A DNA stretch of 30,464 bases from positions 1 through 30,464 of IMG/VR virus record IMGVR_UViG_3300048836_000912. One strand, 5' to 3'. The stretch is from a virus. Of the stretch, positions 7,332-13,925 are shown piece by piece. Position 1 is the first letter of the stretch. The number at the start of each line of letters is the position of its first letter. The notes under the pieces were generated by a model. The model ran no database searches and was not told where the DNA came from. It saw nothing but the letters and a program-made list of their open reading frames with translations. The position numbers and the translations under genes are program-made.

Positions 7332-9652
7332 CAGGCGAACCTCAGCCCGGCATCGGCATAGACACCGCGGAAGGTCTCGCGGACCTCGTCGCGCATCACG
7401 CGGCGGATCTTCTCGACGACATCCTCGTCGGCTCTGCCGGCAATGCTGAAGCTGATCGTCTGATTGACCGTCATGCCGCCGCCGGCAGCCGCTCCGGCCT
7501 TGTTGACGTATCCCGACCGCCCGGCGGTGATGAGTTCAGGACCGCGCTCGCCCACCATGTAGGTGGAGCCGCGGGAGATCGGACCGCCGGCGGCCTTTCC
7601 CGGAACGCTCTCGGCTGGCTTGGGTTCGGCACTGCCGCCCCCAAGCCACGACGGCATGGACGGCCACTTGATAAGGCTCGAGACGTCGATGCTGCCGATG
7701 GCGGCGACAATCCGGGACGGAAGTGTCGAGAACCACGCGAGGAGCCCGTTGAAGGCACTCTTGATGGCCTCGATCATGGCGTTCGCCAGATCGGAACCGG
7801 CCTGCGCATAGGCCGCCTTCTGGCCCTCGCTCAGGACCTCGCGGGAGAAGAAGGAGCCGATCCAGGTCCCGAACTCCTGCAGCTTCTGAGAGGCCCATGA
7901 GAAGCCGTCGCCGATTGCCCGTCCCAGCCCGGCAAGCGGGCGCATCACCGGATCAAGGGCGGCAAAGGCTGGTTGTAGCTGCGTGAGCAGCACACTCGCA
8001 AAGCCACCGGCGAAGGAGGAGATGCGGTCCCAGTATTTCCAGAGGGTGTAGGCCGCCGCGGCAACAGCGGCCACCGCCACCGCGATGGTCCCCCAGACGG
8101 GTGCGGAGACCGCCGCAAGAGCAGCGCCGACGGCCGTCATCGCCGTGGCGAGGCCGGAAACGCCCGGCACGGCCAGCGCCATGCCGCGAAGACCGGCAAC
8201 CGCCGTCAGCAATCCCGTCATCTTCATGCCTTCCATGCCGGCCAGCGCCGTCTGCAGGGCGATCATGCCCGAGGCCCCTGCCTTGAGTCGCATCAGCGAG
8301 CCACCCAGCGTATTGACCGCAAACGAGAGTGCGGTCAGCGCCCCTCCCCGGCCCATGAGGCCGAGGTACGACAGCCCGGCCAGCGCCGCCTTGAGCCCGA
8401 CGAACCCGGCGGTGACGGCAATGAGGCTGCCCGACAGCCGCGGAAACGCGGTGACCAGCGCCGTGGCCGCTTCGAGAACGGGCTTGAGAGCGCCGGCGAT
8501 GCTTCCCAGAACCGGGACGAGTGCCGTGCCGACGCTCGTCTGGAAGTTCTGCATGGCAATCTGGAACTGCTTGATCTGTTCGACGCCGGTCTGCATCATC
8601 CGGGCGAAGTCGGTGCTGATGACGCCATCGGCCCGGGCCGCCTCGTCGCGCAGCCTGATATAATCCTCGAGCCCGGTCAGGAGCGGGATGAGACCCTTCT
8701 GGACCTGGGCGTCGGCGAAGAGTTCACCCAGCCGCGACATGTCGCCGCCGAGTGCCGTGTTGATGGCGCGGAGCGAGGCCTCCAGCGGATCCGTCCCGCT
8801 GGCCTTGGCGTCCTTCAGGACCTGCTGGATGTCGATGCCGAACTTCCTGAAGTTCTTGATGGCGTCGTTCGAGTTGATCTTCTGCAGGATGTTGTTGAAG
8901 TTGGTGGCGGCCTCGGAGGCATCGCCCGCACCCCGCCGCACGATCTGCAGGGCGGCGGCGATCTGCGCAAGGCCGCTTTCGCCCGTCATGCCCTTGGCAC
9001 TGGCGAGTGCCGTAATGGAAGGCAGATACTGCGCCATGTCCCTCAACTCGAAGCCGCCCGCCTTGCCGGCCGCCGCCATGATGTCGAACGACTTGCCCAG
9101 GTCCTCGGCCGCAAGACCGAGGTTGGACATGGCGGCGAAGCCGGCCTTGGAGAGATCCTCGAGGCTTGCTCCCGTGGCGGTGGCGGCCCTTGCGATCGAC
9201 GGCATGGCCTTCGTCGCCCGGTCGACATCGAGGCCCATACCGACCAGGAAGTCCTGCGCCTTCACAATGTCCGTGGCGAACTGGTTCATCTGCGAGGATG
9301 TTGCCTTTGCAGCATCCCCGATGGCCGACATCTGCTCCGCCGTGAGATTGCCCTTGGCGCCGATCTCGGCCAGCGCCCGGTCGAATTCCTGTGCCGCCTG
9401 CACCGGCGCGGTGAGCGCAGCCTTGAGCACATAGAGTGTTCCGACCGCGTCCAGCATCCGCCCGCGCGCCGCGTCGAGCGCGCGATTGTTGCGCGTGATC
9501 GCGGCGTCCAGCCTGTCGGCCATGGTGACCGGGCCGCCCGTGGCGTCCCGCACCGTCCGGGTGATGCCTCGAAGGCTGTTTGCCACGCCGCGTGCCGGGC
9601 CCGAGACCCGGTCGAGCAGTTCGACGATGAGCTGGGTGGTCTGGCTGGCCAT
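7331..9652 (-). CDS. T: Tape measure protein gpT
   Basis: A 773-aa protein, close to P2 gpT (815 aa). The N-terminus is helical, with the phage_min_tail/TMP pattern (FDRALAEIGAKGNLTAEQMSAIGDAAK). A long hydrophobic middle follows (about 400-560, with alanine-rich membrane-like segments up to AAAYTLWKYW). The end is the GERGPELI and INQTISFSI-type segment common to tape measures. It sets tail length and may enter the host envelope during DNA delivery. SD GGGAG lies 6 bases before the ATG. In P2 it follows E/E' directly; here a plus-strand toxin-antitoxin cassette intervenes. Confidence 0.93.
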   Translation of the reverse strand: MASQTTQLIVELLDRVSGPARGVANSLRGITRTVRDATGGPVTMADRLDAAITRNNRALDAARGRMLDAVGTLYVLKAALTAPVQAAQEFDRALAEIGAKGNLTAEQMSAIGDAAKATSSQMNQFATDIVKAQDFLVGMGLDVDRATKAMPSIARAATATGASLEDLSKAGFAAMSNLGLAAEDLGKSFDIMAAAGKAGGFELRDMAQYLPSITALASAKGMTGESGLAQIAAALQIVRRGAGDASEAATNFNNILQKINSNDAIKNFRKFGIDIQQVLKDAKASGTDPLEASLRAINTALGGDMSRLGELFADAQVQKGLIPLLTGLEDYIRLRDEAARADGVISTDFARMMQTGVEQIKQFQIAMQNFQTSVGTALVPVLGSIAGALKPVLEAATALVTAFPRLSGSLIAVTAGFVGLKAALAGLSYLGLMGRGGALTALSFAVNTLGGSLMRLKAGASGMIALQTALAGMEGMKMTGLLTAVAGLRGMALAVPGVSGLATAMTAVGAALAAVSAPVWGTIAVAVAAVAAAAYTLWKYWDRISSFAGGFASVLLTQLQPAFAALDPVMRPLAGLGRAIGDGFSWASQKLQEFGTWIGSFFSREVLSEGQKAAYAQAGSDLANAMIEAIKSAFNGLLAWFSTLPSRIVAAIGSIDVSSLIKWPSMPSWLGGGSAEPKPAESVPGKAAGGPISRGSTYMVGERGPELITAGRSGYVNKAGAAAGGGMTVNQTISFSIAGRADEDVVEKIRRVMRDEVRETFRGVYADAGLRFA

Positions 9653-9670
9653 GAGGGTCTCCCGGGAACC

Positions 9671-9724
9671 GCTACGCTGTCAGCGCAGTTTATCTTTGAC
9701 GGTGCTACGCTGAGAGCGTATACG
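9671..9724 (+). promoter_or_regulatory. Toxin-antitoxin promoter with two operator-like palindromes
   Basis: A -35 box TTGACG at 9696-9701 and a -10 box TATACG at 9719-9724 are separated by exactly 17 bases. Two related sites share the core GCTACGCTG at 9671 and 9704, 33 bases apart, so on the same DNA face. Site 1 contains CGCTG-T-CAGCG (9675-9685). Site 2 is TACGCT-GAG-AGCGTA (9706-9720), lying in the spacer and touching the -10. This is the layout expected for autorepression by the HTH antitoxin. The predicted transcription start falls at about the A of the toxin ATG (9731), and no Shine-Dalgarno is present, which suggests leaderless translation. Confidence 0.65.
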
Positions 9725-9730
9725 ATTCGC

Positions 9731-9994
9731 ATGGAGTTCGATTGGCACGACGCCAAGCACGAAAAGAACCTGGCCGAGCGCGGCTTCGGTTTCGACTTTG
9801 CCACCCGGATCTTCCTGGGCCGTGTTCTCTCGCAAGTCGATGACCGCGAGGACTATGGCGAGGTCAGGGTGAAGGCCATCGGCGAGGCCGACGGGATCGT
9901 GCTCGTGGTGATTTACACGGACCGGGATGACATCCGCTGGATCATCTCGGCCCGGCTTGCGAACAAGAAGGAGCGTGCAATATGGCACGGATGA
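9731..9994 (+). CDS. brnT: BrnT-family ribonuclease toxin
   Basis: An 87-aa protein of normal length for BrnT. It begins FDWHDAKHEKNLAERGFGFD and ends IISARLANKKERAIW, both hallmark blocks of the family. The middle LVVIYTDRDDIRW matches the core strands. BrnT toxins have a RelE-like fold and cleave RNA to stop growth, and a partner encoded just downstream neutralises them. It is on the strand opposite to the late operon, has its own promoter, and overlaps the next gene by 13 bases. Family assignment is confident; activity here is inferred. Confidence 0.88.
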   Translation: MEFDWHDAKHEKNLAERGFGFDFATRIFLGRVLSQVDDREDYGEVRVKAIGEADGIVLVVIYTDRDDIRWIISARLANKKERAIWHG

Positions 9995-10335
9995 CACTGG
10001 ACCAGATCAAGTCGTCGAAGCCCAAGGTGGACCGCGCGAAGATCGCGGCGACAGGCGAAGAGGACATTGCCCGCCACATGCGCGAGGACGGCGAGGACCC
10101 AGGCGCTGCGCCCGGCACCTTCGTCGAGGATGTGCCTCCGGCACAGATCCGCGAGCACATGGGCATGACGCAGGTCGAGTTTGCGGAAGCGCTGCGCATT
10201 CCCGTAGCGACGCTCCGGAACTGGGAACAAGGCCGGGTGCGCATCGATCCGGCAGCACGTGCCCTCTTCCGCATCCTGAACCGTGACCCGAAACATGCAC
10301 TGAAGGCGCTTCAGCCCGGGCGCAAGGCTGGCTGA
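9982..10335 (+). CDS. XRE-type helix-turn-helix antitoxin, BrnT partner
   Basis: A 117-aa protein. A polar N-terminal arm (residues 1-45) probably binds the toxin. Residues 53-100 form a Cro/XRE-like HTH (IREHMGMTQVEFAEALRIP, VATLRNWEQGRVRIDPAARAL). It overlaps the toxin by 13 bases, so both are translated from one message. It is not the common RHH-type BrnA, but HTH partners of BrnT are known. It probably binds the palindromes upstream of the toxin. Its stop codon abuts the oppositely oriented E' stop, forming TGATCA, so no room is left for a terminator. Confidence 0.82.
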   Translation: MARMTLDQIKSSKPKVDRAKIAATGEEDIARHMREDGEDPGAAPGTFVEDVPPAQIREHMGMTQVEFAEALRIPVATLRNWEQGRVRIDPAARALFRILNRDPKHALKALQPGRKAG

Positions 10336-10745
10336 TCAAGGCTGACATGCCCGCCCGCTCAGCCGCCGTGCCTCGGCATGCCAGAGCAGCACTTCGGACC
10401 AGTCCATGTCATCAAAGACGGTGACCGGCGTCGAAAGTACATGCGCGGTGTCCGCAACGACACCGCGCCATCCGGTCACGCCGGGGGCTTCGGCAAAAAA
10501 CCCGAGAGCACCTCGGAGATGCTGGCGAAGTCCGCCGCGTCCATCTCATCCATACCCCCGGGCGGCAGATCGCAAAGTGTGGCTGTCATGGCGATGCTCT
10601 GGTCGAGTTCCGTCGAACCGGGCTCGCGCATCTTCTCCATCGCCCGGAGGTCTCGCACCTTCGGGCGGCGGATGATGACTTCCGTGACCATACGCTCTTC
10701 GACCTTGATGGGCCGGACAAGCTTCACGCGGGCAGTATCGTTCAT
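10336..10745 (-). CDS. E': Tail assembly chaperone E+E', made by -1 frameshift
   Basis: Frame 0 from the ATG at 10745 runs to the heptamer T_TTT_TTG at 10500-10494. A -1 shift there gives 84 codons of E followed by 52 codons of the new frame and a stop at 10336-10338. The result is 136 aa, close to P2 gpE+E' (142 aa). The new part reads AEAPGVTGWRGVVADTA, later MDWSEVLLWHAEARRLSG, a pattern typical of E' extensions. E and E+E' bind the tape measure during tail-tube assembly, and both products in a fixed ratio are needed in P2. The extension has no start of its own. Confidence 0.82.
10443..10500 (-). promoter_or_regulatory. Programmed -1 frameshift signal
   Basis: The slippery heptamer TTTTTTG (minus strand, 10500-10494) is in the right register for -1 slippage (T_TTT_TTG), the same heptamer I recall for P2 E/E'. 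A perfect 10-bp hairpin (arms 10443-10452 and 10459-10468, 6-base loop) starts 25 bases downstream. A smaller CCGG/CCGG hairpin lies closer. The 25-base spacing is longer than usual, so the big hairpin's role as stimulator is uncertain. Confidence 0.75.
10476..10745 (-). CDS. E: Tail assembly chaperone gpE
   Basis: An 89-aa product from the ATG at 10745, with GGGAGA about 8 bases upstream; P2 gpE is 91 aa. An in-frame ATG at 10775 overlaps the tube stop but has a poorer context. The sequence VKLVRPIKVEERMVTEVIIRRPKVRDLRAME fits the TAC_7/gpE family. It is the unshifted product of the frameshifting pair and lies between tube FII and tape measure T, as in P2. Confidence 0.88.
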   Translation of the reverse strand: MNDTARVKLVRPIKVEERMVTEVIIRRPKVRDLRAMEKMREPGSTELDQSIAMTATLCDLPPGGMDEMDAADFASISEVLSGFLPKPPA

Positions 10746-10771
10746 ATATCCATCTCCCGAAGTATTGATCA

Positions 10772-11302
10772 TCACCGCTGCACACGCAGGATGCGGCGCT
10801 CATCGTCGTTCTGCGAGACACCGTCCAGACGCCACTCGGTCGAGAAGAAATCCCAGAAGAGCTTCTCCTTCTCATTGAACCAGAGTTCGTAGTGCATGAC
10901 TTCGTTGATGGCGTATTCGTGCCCCTGAAGTTCACCGCGCTGGAAGGCATCGGGTTCGATCTTGCCGAGGCGGCCCTCGATGATGGCCTTCGACTCGATC
11001 GCAATGCCGGTCCGCTTGTCGCGTATCACACCGTAGGCGGTGAACACCTTCTGGCGCGACGAGCCGAGGCCGAACTGGGTCAAAAGATCCGGGTCCCAGC
11101 CATTGAGCTTGAAGGTGGGCTCCAGCTTCTGGATGCCGACCGCGACCTCGATCTGGACGCGCGACCCTCCGGCGTGGTGGTCCTGGTACATCTCCTGCAG
11201 GGTGGGCAGCTTGAGCTCAGCCAGAGTGAGATGCTTCGAGGCGGTAGGGTCGTGATCGCCGCAGAACAGGTTCCCCGCCTCCATGACAAAAAGTCCGGTC
11301 AC
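10772..11302 (-). CDS. FII: Major tail tube protein gpFII (P2-like)
   Basis: A 176-aa protein; P2 FII is 172 aa. It begins MTGLFVMEAGNLFCGDHDPT, continues with LTLAELKLPTLQEMYQDHHAGG, and has the tube-family YELWFNEKEKLFWDFFSTEWRLDG-type segment near the end. It forms the inner tube inside the sheath. The start is a GTG at 11302 with AAGGAAAG upstream; an ATG six codons later is possible. It lies between sheath and chaperone as in P2. Confidence 0.93.
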   Translation of the reverse strand: MTGLFVMEAGNLFCGDHDPTASKHLTLAELKLPTLQEMYQDHHAGGSRVQIEVAVGIQKLEPTFKLNGWDPDLLTQFGLGSSRQKVFTAYGVIRDKRTGIAIESKAIIEGRLGKIEPDAFQRGELQGHEYAINEVMHYELWFNEKEKLFWDFFSTEWRLDGVSQNDDERRILRVQR

Positions 11303-11347
11303 GATGCTTTCCTTTCAGGTTCGGTGGTGGATGTATCGCGTGCTGCG

Positions 11348-12595
11348 TCAGCCGGTGACGGCGTCGATCTGGGCGAGCAGGTCATCGAGCAGCGCGTCGA
11401 GTGCAGGCCGGTAGCGGGCGGACTGGATGCCGAGGTAGCGCAGCACGGGGGCCTCCTCGGCGGCGAAGTTGACCGTGAAGCGGCCTTGGCGCAGTTCCTC
11501 CGGCGAGTTCTGGTCGCGCGTGAACTTGACCTCGTAACCGAGGATGTCGCCGTCAGCTTTCAGGTCGCGCATCGCGAAGCCCATGGTGTTCAGTACCGCC
11601 TGGATGGTCTGGCCCGTGAGATTGAAGCGCCCGAGATAGAACCGCAGTGTGCGTAGGAACATCAGGTGGATGTAATCGCGTCCCCGCGTGACATTGTAGA
11701 AGCGCCAGAGATCGTCCTCGCCGGCATTGTCGGTGCCGACATAGACAAAGCCTCCGCTCGCGATGGCCGTCTCGACGCCGAGTTCGCCGCGGAGCAGAAC
11801 GCCGACATTGTGCGACAGCAGCCGCTGGCCCTCGGTGGCGCCGTCGGTGAGCGAAAAGTTGATCGGCCGTGACGGGCCGACGATCCCGGAGACCGGCTGG
11901 TTGGCCCAGGAATGGAAGGGGCGGCCCTGCTTCTCGTGATCGCGGCGGACACCGATGCCGATGACGGCGGGCGACAGCGGCATCACCGTCACTTCGCTCC
12001 CCGCCATGACGCGGACGGCCGGATCCACCGGGATCAGGCGGCTCGAGGACAGCGTCTCGCGCCAGTCGATTGCCGCCTGCTCGGTGGTGGCGGGCCCGTC
12101 CACCACGGCATGGGCGAGGAGCTTGTTGCAGATTGCCGGTAAAGCTGCGCACACCCCATTGGCATCGGTCCCCTGCCGCTGGCTGGTGAACCCCGGCGCA
12201 CAAATAAGGCGGGGGATGACGCCGAGCAGCGGCCCCGCCTGCACGAAGGCCTCGAGCCCAGTGGAGATTCCGTCGCCCACAATGTTGGCAATAGTGTCCG
12301 CGACCGTCCCGCCCTCCTCCACGCGCACCACCACGACCTTGGCCGCCACCTGGAACTCGCCCAGCTGGGCATTGATGAGTGTCAGCGCGTCGGAGATGGT
12401 GCCTTCGGTTCCGAGCGCCGTACGCTTCGCCGCGTCGTCGGAATAGAGAAACACCGGCGTATCGAGCGGAAAGACCGCAGGATCGGCTTCGGACGCCGTG
12501 CCGATGAGGCCAACCACCGACATGTCGCTATAGACGGCGGGACGCGGCTCGTTGTCGATCCGCGTGATCGAGATGCCAAAGGTCGGATCAGACAT
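11348..12595 (-). CDS. FI: Tail sheath protein gpFI (P2-like)
   Basis: A 415-aa protein; P2 FI is 396 aa. Sheath hallmarks are the N-terminal FGISITRIDNEPRPAVYSD and SVVGLIGTA, the central RLICAPGFTSQ, the VGIGVRRDHEKQG region, and the C-terminal GRDYIHLMFLRTLRFYLGRFN and YEVKFTRDQNSPEELRQGRF. It forms the contractile sheath around the FII tube. SD GGAGA lies 7 bases before the ATG. Confidence 0.95.
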   Translation of the reverse strand: MSDPTFGISITRIDNEPRPAVYSDMSVVGLIGTASEADPAVFPLDTPVFLYSDDAAKRTALGTEGTISDALTLINAQLGEFQVAAKVVVVRVEEGGTVADTIANIVGDGISTGLEAFVQAGPLLGVIPRLICAPGFTSQRQGTDANGVCAALPAICNKLLAHAVVDGPATTEQAAIDWRETLSSSRLIPVDPAVRVMAGSEVTVMPLSPAVIGIGVRRDHEKQGRPFHSWANQPVSGIVGPSRPINFSLTDGATEGQRLLSHNVGVLLRGELGVETAIASGGFVYVGTDNAGEDDLWRFYNVTRGRDYIHLMFLRTLRFYLGRFNLTGQTIQAVLNTMGFAMRDLKADGDILGYEVKFTRDQNSPEELRQGRFTVNFAAEEAPVLRYLGIQSARYRPALDALLDDLLAQIDAVTG

Positions 12596-12690
12596 GGGGT
12601 GTCTCCATTGCAGAAGGCCCGCTGCACGGAAGGACCGCAGGACGGGCGTTGTCGGTTCGGTGCGAGGTCAGGAGATTCGATGGACCGGGA

Positions 12691-12918
12691 TCAGAAGTCG
12701 ATCTCGGGCGTGGTGATGGCGAGATCGGCCTTCTCTGCGGACTGCAGAAGGACCTCGAGGACGAGCGCTTTGCTCGTGCCTTCGGCGGGCGAACCGTAGA
12801 AGCGCACGGCGCGGACCCAGCCGCCCGCACCGTCCTCGACGATACCGGTGACCTCGATGTCCTTCACACCCGTGATGGACAGCTTCTGCGACAGCTGCGC
12901 GATGAGCGAATGCGTCAT
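12691..12918 (-). CDS. Small conserved-looking tail-operon protein, function unknown
   Basis: A 75-aa acidic, beta-rich protein (LSITGVKDIEVTGIVEDGAGGWVRAVRFYG). No family is recognised. It lies between the fibre-type gene and the sheath gene, read in the same direction, with GAGGAAC just before the ATG. A structural or assembly role in tail or baseplate is inferred from position only. Confidence 0.5.
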   Translation of the reverse strand: MTHSLIAQLSQKLSITGVKDIEVTGIVEDGAGGWVRAVRFYGSPAEGTSKALVLEVLLQSAEKADLAITTPEIDF

Positions 12919-12946
12919 GTTCGTTCCTCGCCTTGCTTACAGGTAC

Positions 12947-13735
12947 TCAGTAGCTGCCGCCGTCGGCGAGGCCGTCGAGCATCGTTTGAAGATTTGAAAT
13001 CTGGGCGATGGTATGGCCGTGGGTGCCATCTGCCTTTGCTGCGAGAGTGGAGACGAGCCCGGCAATGTCCGACATGCCGAGCACAACCATACCGGTCTTG
13101 CCATTGACAGAGGACACTGGACCGGACGCGAGGACGGCTTCCGCCACTGCCGCCGCCGCTGCTGCCTCATCAGCGGCCTGCTGCGCCAGCGTCAGGGTCT
13201 CCTGGACTGCCGTTGCGGCCTCGAGCACCGCCACGCTGATGCCCGCCGTCGCCGAGATCACCCAGTCATCATGCGCGGCATCCCCGATGCCGCCATTGAC
13301 GAGCACCACCTCAAAGGCAAGCCCGCCATTGGTCCGGTTGAAGTCCTCGACGCGAAGAACGGCATAATCGTCCTGTGTGCCATCCGCCTGCCGGGTGAGC
13401 AGCACATAGGGCGTCGGCGAGAAGAGATCGCGCTGCGCTGGATCGGTGATTGCGAGTGTCGACTGCAGGCCGTTGGTGATATTGAGCGGGGTCGCCGACG
13501 TGGCGACCAGGAACCCATTCTCGGAAACGGCCTGAACCTTCGAGAGAAGAGGCCCGAGCACTTCGTTGACCCGGGTCAGGCCGAGGGCGACAAGACGGTC
13601 GGTATCGCCGGTGACGGAGGCCACCTCCTGGCCAAGCTGCCCGATGGTCTCGGCGATCAGACGGAACCGGCGGTTGAAGAAGTCGCGGTCGAGTTCCTGT
13701 TGATCCCGGACACGAAGGTCCTCGAACCTCAGCAT
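12947..13735 (-). CDS. Tail fibre / baseplate appendage protein
   Basis: A 262-aa protein. The N-terminus (MLRFEDLRVRDQQELDRDFFNRRFRLIAETI) looks like a baseplate attachment helix. Residues 165-200 are an Ala-rich coiled-coil shaft (TLAQQAADEAAAAAAVAEA). The C-terminus carries SSVNGKTGMVVLGMSDIAGL, a THGHTIAQISNLQTML module and the ending LADGGSY. The same module occurs in the fibre at 1453-2301. It occupies the place of P2 H/G fibre genes (after I, before FI), although much shorter. Confidence 0.7.
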   Translation of the reverse strand: MLRFEDLRVRDQQELDRDFFNRRFRLIAETIGQLGQEVASVTGDTDRLVALGLTRVNEVLGPLLSKVQAVSENGFLVATSATPLNITNGLQSTLAITDPAQRDLFSPTPYVLLTRQADGTQDDYAVLRVEDFNRTNGGLAFEVVLVNGGIGDAAHDDWVISATAGISVAVLEAATAVQETLTLAQQAADEAAAAAAVAEAVLASGPVSSVNGKTGMVVLGMSDIAGLVSTLAAKADGTHGHTIAQISNLQTMLDGLADGGSY

Positions 13736-13741
13736 GGCATG

Positions 13742-13912
13742 CTACTCCATGAGCATGGGATCGGCGGACGCGATGGCATCCATCGCCTGTTCCTTGATGG
13801 CGTCGTGAACCGCTGCCTTGACCGTGTACCTGGACCCGGGATTGAAGTGCATGCCCGATGCCGTGACGGGCCGGTTGACGGTAAGGCGGTAGTGGGTCGG
13901 TTTCTTTGCCAT
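13742..13912 (-). CDS. 56-aa tail-operon protein
   Basis: A short gene with a good start: ATG at 13912, GAGGGAG about 8 bases upstream, and TAG at 13742-13744, six bases before the next ATG. The protein (MAKKPTHYRLTVNRPVTASG, then RYTVKAAVHDAIKEQAMDAI) is basic at the N-terminus with a helical C-terminus. No family is recognised. It fills the only gap between two fibre-type genes, so an appendage accessory role is likely but unproven. Confidence 0.6.
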   Translation of the reverse strand: MAKKPTHYRLTVNRPVTASGMHFNPGSRYTVKAAVHDAIKEQAMDAIASADPMLME

Positions 13913-13925
13913 GTACTGGACTCCC

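Noticed and set aside
9680-9997. Minus-strand frame opposite the BrnT gene
   Set aside because: It is a mirror shadow of the BrnT coding sequence; codon pattern and motifs support the plus strand.
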